Source: Chara braunii (taxonomy: Eukaryota > Streptophyta > Charophyceae > Charales > Characeae). Taken from it: a stretch of DNA of 55,808 nucleotides. The notes below the pieces were generated by a model, which saw nothing but the letters and a program-made list of their open reading frames with translations, was not told where the DNA came from and did no database searches. Made by a program: the position numbers and the translations under genes. How positions within the stretch are numbered: position 1 is the first letter of the stretch; the number at the start of each line of letters is the position of its first letter. The stretch lies in the NCBI GenBank assembly GCA_003427395.1, contig BFEA01000353.1, positions 663,081 to 718,888 on the forward strand, given 5' to 3'. This document shows positions 9,903-21,394 of the stretch, one piece after another.

Positions 9903-12240
9903 TCTTTTCTCTTCTTTTTCTTCTTTTTTTTTCTTTTTTTCTTAAACAGGTCCGTATGGTCCTGGCTCCTTGTCCATTCTGGGGAGCGTCAGTCCGGTTA
10001 CTATTCCCCTGGCAAGTCAAGAATGAAATACATGGTGAACACTCTCACGCTTCCTTCCATTTGGCTGAAGGATCCCTGGCCAGCATTGATTACTCCCTAT
10101 TGGAGGATTGACTGTCAGTTTGCCCTTCCAAGCTCTTCCTCTCAGGAGCCGTGTTTGGTCCTGTCTGATAGACCTTCGCTTGACAAGAATTGCTGGAAGA
10201 CCGGCGTTGCTCCACTTGTATGATCAGCCTTTTCTTTGCTATTGTTGCATGTCACGACGTATCTGATTGATACCACTTCTTCCAAACTAGCCTGTTGTCT
10301 GCTATGGTGGCGACCCTGCCCTTTATCAACCACTCCCTCAGGAATGTCCGTCTCTTGATGGCTTGTCTCTCTGGTCTTAGCTTTGTAGAGGAGATTATCT
10401 TGTGCCAGTTGCTCCGGATTTCCGTCTCCACCATCCTCAGCAGCAAGATCCACATTTCCTCTCTTGCAACTTCTGTCTTTTCGATTGTCTGCGTGCATCC
10501 GCGTTTCCAAATGACCCATGGTGCCAGCTTTCTGAGTAGCCTGAACCAGACCTTGTTGTCCTTGAGCTCCGGGGGATTGTTGGGGAGGAGTAGAATGGTT
10601 AGGGGGGTAGTGGTGGGGGGGGGTCAGGCGACGAGGGTGAGCCATAGGGCTCGGATTTTGTTCCAGATCAAGACTGCTGCGGGGCAGAAGAGAAGGCAGT
10701 GTGGATGTCTTCTGGTGTGTTAGTGTTGCACATCAGGCATAGTTCAGAACTGTTTGGGTCTTAGTGATGTCTCCTTTTATGAAGCCACTGGTTTACAGGT
10801 AGGGCCACGTGGGCTATGAGCCATTGCATGCTGCGGATGTACACCAGTCTTATGGGGAGGTATTTCGCTCATGGGATAGTGAACAAGGCTGTGGGGTTGA
10901 TTAGGGTCTATTGTCTGCAGTCCGATATCGTACCGGAATTCAACATCGTACTCAGACATAGATCCTGTTTTACCCCTTTTGTCTCGTCTCCAGATCCATT
11001 CCTTGGGGTCGAATTCCAAGTCCTCGATGCTGAGGTCGGGTCGGAAGATCGACCATGGCTTAGATTGAGAAACCTTGACCTTCCTGAGTGCGAAAGTTTC
11101 TAATGTCTCGTACTGCGGGTCCGTGTTTAGGATTACTGGTTCCTTGAGATTCTGGCTGTCGATCGGGTATGAGATGAAGTTGGCCCAGTGGCTTGAACCT
11201 GTGAGACGACTAATGAATCGGTACGCTCTCTTTGGTCAGGTCTCAGTGATGAGTAGGCCCCAGTCCCCAGGCTTCCAAGTGAACTCTTCTTTAAGCAGGG
11301 TTCTCCATCGATGTGGGATGCTCTGCCGTAGCATAGAGAGGTTGGTCTCAAAGCAGTGGCATCCCTTCAGGGGGATTCACATATCTTGTTCTGCGACCCA
11401 GTCCTTTAGTTCCTCTGACCATAAGTGTTTGACCTGCCAGACACCTTTTTCTAGTCAGAACAACCACCTTCGGTCTTTGGGGTGCAGAGTCCAAGGGTTG
11501 CCCTCTGTGTCCGTGATCCAGGGGTTGCAGAATAGTGGCTGTCTGAGCACTTCTTCCTTGCTGTTGGCAGTGCCATGCTTACTCGGCATGAGTCGGCGCC
11601 AAGCCTTCAGGGTTGGCTTCCAGTAGGGGGTTAGGGTGGGGTTGGACTGTTCCAATGATTGAGGTGGGTTACTCCTTCGGGACCTTCCTGTCCCGATTGA
11701 CCACTCTCCGGCCATTATCCAGAACAGGCCGCTCATGTTGGGAGGGGACTTAACAGGAGCCAGGTTCCTTATGCTGACCAGGGCCATTTCGGTCCACGAT
11801 AGGGATTGTCTAGTTAGGATTTTAATTATCCATTTCATCTGGATTGAAAATTGCCTCCTGTTTAGGGTCTATCACTCCCACGCCTCCTGTTGGTTTTCTG
11901 GTGACGTGGTGCCAGTCACCTTTGTTGATGCAGATGGTTTTGTTTGTGTCCCCTGTCCAGAGATAGCATCTGACCCTGTGCTGCCTGACACACTCTTGTT
12001 CCCCAAGGGAAACATGCCGGCCCTTTTGCTGCTCGATCCCAAAAGCAGGGCCCATAAAAGTAGCCCCAACTTCAAATGGTTTAACCATTGGCAGCTAATG
12101 GACCTAACCACCACAAGATTCAGGACCAGCTGTGCATGGACCTTATCTAGGGTCCTCATCTTTATGCAGATCTTTCATTGTCCTGGAGGAACACAATCAA
12201 TGGGATGATCCACCCTCTGTGCATCCCCTCAAAATCAAGT
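9903..12240 (-). pseudogene. LINE C: 3' half of a LINE ORF2 with 3' UTR and poly(A)
   Basis: Read on the minus strand, blocks follow in LINE order: YLWTGD (about 11960), the region RNLAPVKSPPNMSGLFWIMA (about 11750), EEVLRQPLFCNPW (about 11540), MEFDPKEWIW (11019), remnants of the zf-RVT finger (about 10740) and a C-terminus ending VWKKWYQSD near 10260. The 3' UTR at about 10140-9950 is clearly homologous to that of LINE B (30340-30500) and ends in an A-rich tail, seen as T-rich DNA at 9903-9949. Frameshifts and stops are numerous. The catalytic part of the reverse transcriptase is absent; at 12240 the element meets segment D head to head. Confidence 0.85.
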
Positions 12241-14120
12241 CGTGAATAGCACACCCCAAACAGAATGCACACCTGAGGAGGCCGACCCATTGGTCCACAA
12301 ACACAAACACAACCACCCCCTGACCTGCCCCGTTCCCCAATCCCCCCGATGGCAGACCCTGCACGCCAGTCCCAACCGGCCCGGCCCCAGCAACCCCCAT
12401 CCCCCCGACAGCAGCCCCCATCCCCCCCACTTTCCACGGGTCAGAAAGCCGCCCCAATGGGCATCGAAGCTCGTCAGGGCAGACATAGATATACGCTCCC
12501 TTAACGTCAATGGGCTGATACAAGCATCAGCAGACAAGAAGCAAGCAAAATGGAACATGATCAAGTGCCTGATTACTGGAGGATGGCCGGATACGGTATG
12601 TATACAAGAAACGCACTTACAAAACACTCCCGCACACACAGCCAAAGCAAAATTTATCTGGCCATTTGCAACCTTCGCGGCGCCAGCCAAAGATAAAGCG
12701 TTGGTAGGAGTGGCAATCTGGCTCCCACCTTCCTCAAAGGTTGAGTTTGATAAACAACAGGAGAGGTGGTTGTGTCTTAAAGTGGCATTTGAAGATGAGT
12801 TGTTTTACTTGGTCAGTGTCTATGCACCTAACGACCCCACAAGTAGGGTGGACTTGTGTCTTACGCTGCTTCAGCACCTGCCAGATGATGCCCCAATAAT
12901 CATTGGCGGGGGACTTCGACACCGCTTGCGACCCGACAATCGACCGTAGATCCACATCACAGAGTCAGCATTGGCAGTTCCCCACGATGCCGGTCTTAGG
13001 TCCAGATATCCTCATGCTTAAACAATTGATGGCAGGCCGGGAACTGGAGGATGCATATAGATTGTTGCCCCCCACCCAAAGAGCATGCACATATCTCTCC
13101 TCCAAAGGCGACCGAGGCCTTGCCAACTCACGTATTGATCTTACTCTGGTATCAAAGGACCTCATGGGCCTTGTCACAACAGCAGAAATAACAACGATTA
13201 GTCCATGCAGATCCTTTGATCATAGAATGATCATACTCAGACTTTCCCTCCACACAACCATATCCAAAGGGGGTCGGGTTTTTTCAAGTTCAACACATCC
13301 CTATGTCCCCTGTCAAGATTCAAAGACCTGGTCAATACCATTTGGTCATATTGGCAAACTCAAAAAACTGAGTCAGGAGATACGGTGGACTGTTTTAATA
13401 AGGGCGTTGCACAACTCAGGGGGGGGGAAAAAAAGTTCTCCATTCGACATGCGCGAGATCGTAAAGCCCTTTTTGAAAAATTGATGCGGGATCGCGAAGA
13501 AGGAGATAAAGAACTCATGGAAGCTGCACTGCACCGCCCGTGCTTCGATGAGCTACAGCAGGTCCGTGATCACCTCCAAACGTACATTGAACAACAGTCG
13601 CAAGCATGGAGGATACAGGCCAGAATCAAACGCGCTCATACCGAAGGGACAATGTCGAAAGTTTTTTTTAGCAAGGCGAGGGCGAGAGCAAGGGCTAATA
13701 CTGTCCCCAGACTCAGGCACCCACTGGATGATTCATCCCCGGTTGCTGTCAATGCCTACTCTATTGCAGATTACGCCTCCCAATACTATCAAAACTTGTT
13801 CACATCCTAGACACCCAGCAAACACCCTGACGAAGTGTGACACGCAAGGGATAAGTTGCTGGAAACAGTACACTGACGCCTAACCTGCACACAAAGGATG
13901 GAATTGGACAGACCCCTTACTCACCACGAGATTTAGGAGGCGTTGCAGGGGATGGAAGACGAAAAGACCCCAGGGATTGACTCATTTCACAAGGAGTTTT
14001 TGGTGAAATTTTGGGACCTACTTCAGGATGACCTCATGGAATACATCTTGGCAGTCCAAAAAGAAGGTTCTTTTGGGGGTATGATTGGCCAAGGGGTCAC
14101 CACCCTGGGAATCTGCAAAA
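12241..14120 (+). pseudogene. LINE D: inverted endonuclease and reverse-transcriptase start
   Basis: This plus-strand segment encodes the N-terminus of a LINE ORF2. A proline-rich leader is followed by an AP-endonuclease-like domain: RSLNVNGL, CIQETHL, YLVSVYAPND and, after a one-base frameshift near 12900, GDFDTACDP, RIDLTLVS and SFDHRMI. The usual GDFN reads GDFD. A helical linker (13385-13810) leads to the first reverse-transcriptase block (KTPGIDSFHKEF) and stops at GVTTLGICK near 14120. Its 5' end abuts the 5' edge of LINE C in opposite orientation, so D and C may be one inverted element. Confidence 0.85.
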
Positions 14121-16690
14121 ATTTCCTTTCCCCGGTAAGTTCAGAAATGACCTCCTTGAAAGCCTGATTGAGAGGGTCAGGCTCCTCTCCCTGGGCTTCT
14201 GATTCTGCCTATTGAGGATCCATTGAATTGGTTGGGGCGTTGGACTGGGCATCCAATAAATTGATTCCTGTATTAGAAGGTGGCACCTGATTAGGAAACT
14301 TAGTATCAGAAGTTGAAAGTTTCCGGGGCTCATTTTTCTGATCGTTTTCTCGGGTCTCCGATGAGACTGTGCCTGCGCATTTCGTGAATTCTGAGGAGGT
14401 TCCTGCAATGGGTCTTTAACCTTCCCCCTACATGGTTGAGTTCCTTCCTCTGGGATATTCACAGGCGGGGAGGTCCCATTGCCTGGTTGTTCTGAGGTTT
14501 CATAAATTTCTGCTTCGTTTCCTGGCAGGGTCAGTGGCCGAAAACGATTGTAAAGGACAGGCAGGCGGGGGATTTTTCCCTAGGTCGAATGGTTGAACCT
14601 AGAGGAAATGATCGAGAGGAGTTTGACACTGATGTCATTCCATGTCACACCCAACAGGGGCCTTATAGTAAAAGGTACCAAGGTTTTTACCATTGGCCAA
14701 GAATCACTAGATAGGCTTGGGTGCTGAACTTTTAGATTACACAATTACCAATCAGCTATTTGAAGAACGACTGTTTCCATGTCTGCAGTAATACCAGTAT
14801 CGTTTCCATCAGCCGACAAAACAACGAGGGGGGGAGCAAAGGGCGGGAATAGTTGAAGGTCTATTGGTTCCGGGTCGAAGGCGTTCCTAAAAGGATCGAC
14901 TTTCATGGGGATTACCTCCGCCCCTGCATCAGGTTCACCGTGTCCCCCCCCCTGCCTTTGCCCTTCATCCCTCTCCTTACCCTTTGCCAGACCCGTGGTT
15001 TGTCCTGGTGTGTCAACCTGGTTTTCTTTTGGTTTTGTCGTTCCTTTTCTTTTCACTTCGTGTCATTCTGGACCTGTTCCACTTTTTGGCAAGTAGTCCA
15101 TTGCCCTTGGGCCCAAAGATCTTTTCAAACTACCAGATGGGGGAGTAGCCAGTCCCTTGTGCTTTTGATTTTCCCTGAATCCCCCTTCATTAATAACCAA
15201 CTTCTTGGCATTCTCAACAGCACTAGTGCCCTGTGGTTCCTGCAGTTCACCTTTCTTCATGCGACCTGTTTGTGGTTTAGAGGATGATGCCTGACCCTGT
15301 CTATTCGGGTCACTGTGTGCAGGTTTCCCGGGCTGGAGAGAGGCTTGGGGTGAGGGATGAGACTGTTGGGACTGCCCCTGCGCTAGGGGAGGAGGGGATT
15401 GAGGGGGGAACCAGTTTCCTGAGGGATGAGGAGATTTATGGAAGTCACTTTTCCCTTCCCACGTCCAGCCAACTGGCTATCCCACCTGGTTTAAGTCTTC
15501 ACGATAGACCCACCCCTCATATCCGGCGACTGTCGGGACCTATCTGTTGGGTCTTTGTGGATCTCTCTTAAGTCGCATGTCTGGGGGGATCACGTGCTGG
15601 GGGTGTTGTTGGCAGGCATAGTCGGTGTGGAGGTGACCATAGGCCTTGCATTTGAAGCACCAAGGTCGGAATTTATGCGCTGTGTGAATTTGGTACACCC
15701 TGCCTCCCATTTTGAAGGGAATAATATCGTCTAGTGAGACGAGTTGCTCTTTGGGAAGGTCCACAGCCATCATTAAGTAGTTGTCCCTCTTGACGACGTA
15801 AGAAGGCAGTGGATTGATGAAGTCAACAATTTTGAATTGCTGACCGAAGTCATGAATGAAAGCTGCTTGGTCTTCGACTGGGATATGTTTGAACTCTCCC
15901 CAGTAGAAGTCCGTCATCATTTGCTCCCTCTTCTCTTCTGGGCCTACCTTTTTGGGAAGCCACGGATAGATTCTAACGTTCGACCGATCCCAGTGCATTT
16001 TCTTTCAAGCATCCATGCAAACTTTGTCTTTGTCAAAAAGACATAACTGTGAAAACTGTAGGAGTGATTGGTTGGATTAGGAATAATTTTGTTACCCCTT
16101 CTGGCCCATCCCTCAAGGATTCCAACCTCTTGCAAATAAACTGAATCTTGTCATTAACCGATCTGTAGGCCGCATCGTCGTAGAATATCCAATTGCTGGC
16201 ATGTTTGGTGTACACCAGATCACAATGGGCTAGCTTATCAAGAGGGTAGGATTTCATCAGTCTTTCTACCCCCTTGCTCGATGACCAGTTGTTCTGAAGG
16301 GAGAAGGAAGAGCGAAAGGAAGTAAGTCATGGCTGATGAGAGATTCCTAAGAGGAATCTTCTTCAGTTGCGGAACCAACCGGATCAACCGATGAGCGTTG
16401 TATGTTCAGTGTTTTATTTTGCAGGGATTCCCTCACGGTTCTGCGCCCATGACGGCTGATTAGTAACCTGGTTAGCAGTCTAAAAAGTACCTTTTGCAGT
16501 TCCAATCTTGTTCTGAGATGATTGTGAGGGTTGGGATTTTTCCTGCATTCTTTCATCTTCTATCAGAATTTCCTCTTCACTCTCTTCATTTCGTTCTCGC
16601 ATTATCAAATCTCGCCCTTCTGCCGCATTTTCTCCGCTCGGGCTGTACCTTGCCCTTGCCACCCTAAAGACGAACATCAAAGGTTGCAAC
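14121..16690 (-). pseudogene. LINE ORF1 (gag-like, CCHC zinc knuckle), decayed
   Basis: Minus-strand frames together make a LINE ORF1. The best part (15998-15540) has a basic RNA-binding region followed by a knuckle at 15659-15612, CFKCKAYGHLHTDYAC (C-x2-C-x4-H-x6-C, the form usual in plant LINE ORF1). Upstream frames (16257-16033, 16689-16480) carry acidic N-terminal parts. Downstream frames (15260-15063, 15056-14745, 14462-14097) hold the low-complexity C-terminal tail. Several frameshifts and stops separate them. In related copies this protein coats the LINE RNA. Whether it belongs to the same element as C and D is unsettled. Confidence 0.78.
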
Positions 16691-17055
16691 AGAAGGGAAG
16701 TCTATGGCTAGACGTTGTGAGTGTCATTACAGCTGGCCTGATGCGTCTCTTCGTCTGTCGTGTTCGGAAGCAGCAAACTCCGTGTTGACCTTCTCAGCAA
16801 TCCTCCCTCAGGAGGGGGCTATTCCACTTCGGGGAGTCATGCAGTGTATGACTGCGCTGTCGCCGTTTCGTGAGCTCTGAGTTTCTGCCTCGCTTGGTCC
16901 CTTTCTGCCGCCATTCGGGGGGAATATGGGAAGGGTAGTAGATGGAAGGGGGGGGGGTGTGGGGGTCGATGGGAGATGGATGTAGGGTGAAATAACAACA
17001 AGCAGGGAGAGAGGGTGTGTGCACATCGTATTGTTGAGGGGGCACCTAAAAAAGG
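16691..17055. other. Unassigned spacer
   Basis: No gene seen. A G8 run lies near 16950. This probably covers the 5' leader of the neighbouring ORF1. Confidence 0.4.
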
Positions 17056-17564
17056 GTGAGCTTGAAAGGGCGACTAGGGGCTAGGCGGATGACCTGTCAC
17101 GAGGGCGAAGTTGGTTGGCTGATAGGGGACTTGAAAGCAGTGGTACGGTCTTCTTTGCCATGCCATCTCTGTCACCCTCCACGGCTTCCAGTGAATATTA
17201 AGGCCGGTGTCCAGTTCAGAGAACTTATGGAGCGGATCATGCCATATTTGGAGGAAGGTGTTGTGAATGGTTTGTTTTATTGTATGATCTTTCTGCTCTA
17301 TGGTTGTTAACCGGACGTCCGGATCGGGATCCAGACGGTCCGGTCTGGATGTCCGGATCCTGTGTCCGGTTAGAGGGGTCCGGTTCGGCCCCATTTCGAG
17401 AAAATTCGAAAAAAAAAATTGGGGTCCCCAAGCGATTTTCCAATGCTTGGTGAACCCCCAAAAATTGTTGGCGCAATTTTTGGTGCACTGTTGGGCCAAC
17501 CGGACCAGCCCTGAAGGGCCTGTCCTTGCAATTTTGGGTGAGTTTCAGCGGGTCAAGGAGAATC

Positions 17565-17612
17565 GGTTGTGTGTGTATGTGTGTGTGTGTGTATGTGTGG
17601 TGTCATATTCAC
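17565..17612. repeat. (GT)n tract ending in tgtcatattc
   Basis: Imperfect GT repeats followed by ggtgtcatattc. The last bases of the window (about 55768-55808) show the same junction. Confidence 0.85.
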
Positions 17613-17639
17613 TATACACTAAAAAAAAAGCATGACCGT

Positions 17640-17700
17640 GTCATTGTTTCGTTGGACTTTCACCGACTCATCAGGAGGTTGAACCCCGACAGTCTGCCCA
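17640..17700 (-). ncRNA. Degenerate hammerhead ribozyme motif (copy 1)
   Basis: On the minus strand, a GUC site is followed by a stem I hairpin (GGGGU, loop, ACCUC), then CUGAUGA, stem II (GUCGG and CCAAC, with one C-A mismatch that fits CCGAC decaying to CCAAC) and GAAAC. The conserved core is complete. Stem III is weak: only about three pairs next to the core, against nine in the copy at 46551-46609. Core identity is clear; activity is doubtful. Confidence 0.72.
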
Positions 17701-17789
17701 GGATTCATTGGCCTGATGGATAAGGATTCATGACATCGCCCAGAGTTAGCGACACCCCTGAGAAAAGTGGTATGTGTGTGTCTGCAAGA

Positions 17790-17791
<2 letters not shown>

Positions 17792-17849
<58 letters not shown>
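17792..17849. repeat. (GT)n microsatellite
   Basis: About 29 GT dinucleotides, followed at 17899-17928 by a poly(T) broken by single C bases. Confidence 0.96.
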
Positions 17850-17851
<2 letters not shown>

Positions 17852-20089
17852 GTGTGTTCAAAATAAGTCGGATAATACAACTACAGCAGTGTGTCTTTCT
17901 TTTTTTTTTTTTCTTTTTTTTTTTTTTAATCCGGACATCCGGACCTGTTCATTCATAACCGGACCGTCCGATTCCGTATGTCCGGATCGGCGTCCGGATT
18001 AATCCAGACACGGGTCTGGGCCTGGTGTTCGATGTCCGGATGTCCGGGTCCGGGGCAACCATGTTATCCTCCCTATAATATCTTGTAAAGGGTTTTCACG
18101 CATCCCGTATGCGAGACCTGATCTCGTCTTCAATTGCCTGCTGGGCTTGTGGCAGTCCAATTGGTGGTCCCTCCTTTCGAAGGAGCATCTCATTCTCCAG
18201 ACCAACATGAGAAGTTACAGCCTCATGTTTGAGAAGAGGTTGGTAGCAAATAACACTAGTGGTTAACGGCGTAAACTGTTTTCGTTGCTGAAAATGTTCA
18301 TTGGAATTGTCTGTTGTGACCATTTCCAAAGAAGACTGAAAGTTCGCTGAAAGCAAAATTTCATTCAAGTGCACTTTTGCCTTACCGTTTCACCCTTTTT
18401 TTTATGGTTTGTTAATATGGTGTGCACTGTGCACTCTATGGAATGATGCAAGTTTTGGTTAAAAAGACCTTCTGGTTTTCTTATAAATAACATAAAAGAA
18501 CGCTGAAATTTTGGGTCTCGGTTAACCGCCTCTCCCCCCATCTGCAAACAACACTGGTGCATTATCAGAGGTAGCACAAACCTGGAACAGAAAGGGTCTC
18601 CTACTGTGTAAATTCCCTTTTTAGCCCAAGAGAGCCAAGGTGAGTTTGTTGTAAGACCAAATGGGTTGCCTTTGTCATCCAAGATGTAGGGATTGCCGAA
18701 CAGCGGCTGCCTCCATATGTCTTGCCATCTGTTGGGGGGCCGCTTCTGAAGTGGACCACACTTCCTCCACACTTTCAGCAGATATGTCCACAGGGGATCC
18801 AGAAGGAGGTCCATTCTGACTGCTTGTTGAGGGCTGCTGATGTGGCTGTGCTGCGAGGGGGGGGGATGGACCAGTATTTATTGGTCAACCATCTAAACGG
18901 GTGCAGACCGTTATCCGGTGTTGACTCCGGGGCCAGGTCGGCAATCTGTAAGCAGGCCAGCTGGCTCCATGGGATGTCATTACCTACAAGAAGCCGTACT
19001 AGAACCTTAAAAATCATTGCATCACTTTTTTTTTCGGGATCAAGTATCCTTAGCCCCCCTTTACTTTTTGGCTGCATGAGGACATCCAACTCACCCCCTG
19101 CACACATCCTTGTTCTTTGGCACTGTTTTCCACAGGTATGTTGAGAGTGCCTTCCTCTGTCTAGCATACTATTGCTGCTTCAATGGCCAGACTGCCAGTT
19201 TATACCATATTGCTGCTAAAATGACGTTATTAATTGCTTAAGGCTAAAGCCCTTCCGACTAGTGAGGTTTGTAGTCCTGCCCACTTAGCTAGGCGGCGGT
19301 TCACCTTGCGGGTGGAGTCACCAACCCTCCATTTACGATCCCCAATTGACTTTCATGTCTGCCGCCAGTGAGAAAAGATGACTGACCTGAGTGAGAGTTG
19401 TTATGCTATCTGCATCTGCTCGGATCAGAACCGTCAAGTCGTTCGCAAACAACAATGTCACTGGAATGAGGTGGTCGGGGATGTCCGGGATGAACACCTT
19501 ACTGATGTTGGGGTGAGCTCTGATCATCGATGTCAGGGCCTCCATGACAATGACAAAGATCAGGGGTGCTCTAGGGTCCCTGTGATGCACAGATCTTTGA
19601 AGGCGAATCGGGGGCGAGAGGTGGCCATTAAGCATGATATTGGTTGTGGCCGACCTATGCAAGAGCTGCACCCAGTGACAAAACACCAGACCAAAATTCA
19701 TCTTTTCCAGACACATACCTAGGAAGTCCCAATCGACATGATCGTATGCTTTTTTAAAGTCGATGAACATAATGGCCGCTGGGACTTTACATTGACGAGT
19801 GTACCTAATCGTTTCATTGACCAACAAAATATTATCTTGGTATTGTGGTTGGGCATGAGCCCTGTCTGGTCCGGATGGATGAGGACGTTCATTTATGGCA
19901 GCTGTCGTTTGGTCAATGCCTTGACCACCATTTTGTAGGGCACGGGAAGGAGTGTGATGGGTCTGTAGTTCCTTATATCCTCCTTGTCACCTTTCTATGC
20001 CCTGCGGTCACTGGCAAACACAGGCAGGGCCTGATAGAATGGGACCCTGGTTCATACCACCCGCAAGTACAACAAAGACCACATGGAAA

Positions 20090-20846
20090 CCAAATGGTGC
20101 ATGTCACACAAAACTTACCCGGGAGTGACAGACAACTTTCCCTGTCCCCCACTGTGTTCGGCTCTACTATACTCACAGCTCTGCCACAACACTATGATTT
20201 CACAGTTTTTTCATTATTTACACAAAAAAGTAACTTTGTCAAAATATGTGAGCAAAATATTGCAGAAGGGGATGAAGATAAAAACAGTAGTGGATCAATG
20301 CACTCGGGAAAGTATTTCCTTTCACATTCTGTGACAACCAATGTGCACTTGCCCTCGTACCAGCATAACAGTAACTGTGCGAAAAATAGTATCAGTGACA
20401 GGGCGTTAGAGAAGACAATAAACACCACATATTCCCTGCCCGGGGAAAGTCACATAGGGGAGAAAGTGGGGGATGAAGCTGACTTACCTCACTTGAATCA
20501 AGCGCTGGTTGTCTTAGGCCCTGCATCCAAGGAGAAAGAGTTAATACAGCAAACGGTGCAAGTAGTGGATCTCACTGAGTACCTACCAAATCGCGGTCCA
20601 GGCGGAAAGGAAAAAGAACTTGTAGAATCTGCAAAAACTGCAGAAACAGAAAATTCCCGAATTCCTCAAACCCCGCTCTCCTCAGTCACTGTCACTACAG
20701 AACCCGAGCTTACAACAAAGCGTCAGCGGTTGAAACACCGACTAGCAAAAGGTCAGAGGATACTTTCTCCAATTAAGACGGGTATTGTCGTCCAATCAAG
20801 CCTTTTTGACCTATTGCTTCTCCCCCCCACCCTCCCCCCACCTTGA
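20090..20846 (+). pseudogene. ORF of unknown function, possibly a LINE ORF1 C-terminal region
   Basis: An open frame runs to the stop at 20844 with normal amino-acid use, unlike the shadows around it. It is hydrophilic and rich in Glu, Lys and Ser, with NQALVVLGPASKEKELIQQT, a basic patch (TKRQRLKHRLAKGQR) and a proline end. The part before about 20090 overlaps LINE E on the other strand and should be ignored. Placement next to the upstream edge of LINE E and the disordered, basic nature fit the tail of a LINE ORF1 in inverted orientation. I recognise no domain. Confidence 0.35.
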
Positions 20847-20880
20847 CATCATCGGCCTACAACCCCCACTCCCCTCACGC

Positions 20881-21172
20881 AACCTCTTTCCACCCCGATC
20901 CCATTCATCCAGCCTCCCTTTCTTCCACTCTGCCTCCCATCGGTTCACTCATCCGCACAGTCTACCATTCATCCATCCATCCTTCAACCCACCTTCCTCT
21001 CGTTCTGATCCGTTTATCCACAACCTCTTTCCAACTCGATCCCATCCACCCATCCTCACTCATCCTTCCTTTCTTCCAGTCTGCCTTCCATTGGTTCACC
21101 CATCCGCAGATTCTGCTATCCATCCATCCATTTGAAACCCACCTTCCCCTCGTTCTGATCCATACATCCACA
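20881..21172. repeat. Tandem repeat, two units of about 143 bp
   Basis: Units beginning acctctttccamyycgatcc at 20881 and 21024 share ccatyggttcacycatccgca and ctcgttctgatcc in order. The second contains small insertions. Confidence 0.82.
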
Positions 21173-21350
21173 ATTGGCCGTAAGTACACTCCACCAATGC
21201 GATCCACCTCACAGTCCTCCCCTTCCCCCCCTCCCTCACCCTTAATACTCGGCGATCTTCCAACCTTCCTGAAATCCATTCTCCCCTCGATATACACCTC
21301 GATCCAATACACGTCTTCCAACCGTCTAAGTCTCACGTGTGCTTCCCCCT

Positions 21351-21351
<1 letters not shown>

Positions 21352-21394
<43 letters not shown>
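21352..21394. repeat. Poly(C) tract of 43 bases
   Basis: An uninterrupted C run (poly(G) on the other strand) in a C-rich setting. The length may be inexact in a draft assembly. Confidence 0.9.

Larger units (their letters stand above)
17300..18062. mobile_element. TCCGGA-rich element with short inverted ends, inserted in LINE E
   Basis: The left end ATGGTTGTTAACCGGACGTCC and the right end, whose complement reads ATGGTTGCCCCGGACCCGGAC, share an inverted terminus. The subterminal 100 bp on both sides are dense in TCCGGA and CCGGAC motifs. LINE E coding blocks lie on either side. No transposase is encoded, so it would be non-autonomous. The target duplication is not clear (at most AT). Inside are two (GT)n tracts, a poly(T) and a degenerate hammerhead motif. 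Confidence 0.6.
17056..20060 (-). pseudogene. LINE E: decayed reverse transcriptase to C-terminus
   Basis: Minus-strand blocks in order: DIRNYRPITLLPVPYK (about 19980), a motif 2-like NILLVNETIR (about 19830), motif A IDFKKAYDHVDW (about 19750), motif B degraded to SVHHRDPRAP, and motif C FANDLTVL (about 19440) where FADD has lost an aspartate. Then come KGGLRILDPEKK (about 19060) and PNRWQDIWRQPLFGNPYI (about 18730). Beyond the inserted TCCGGA-rich element, a C-terminal block (about 17270-17130, FLQIWH...IHWKPW) resembles the end of LINE B. The endonuclease is missing. A plus-strand ORF1-like segment abuts the upstream edge. Confidence 0.83.

Noticed and set aside
19845-20090. First part of the 333-residue plus-strand ORF
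   Set aside because: It overlaps the LINE E reverse-transcriptase motifs on the minus strand, which explain the sequence better.
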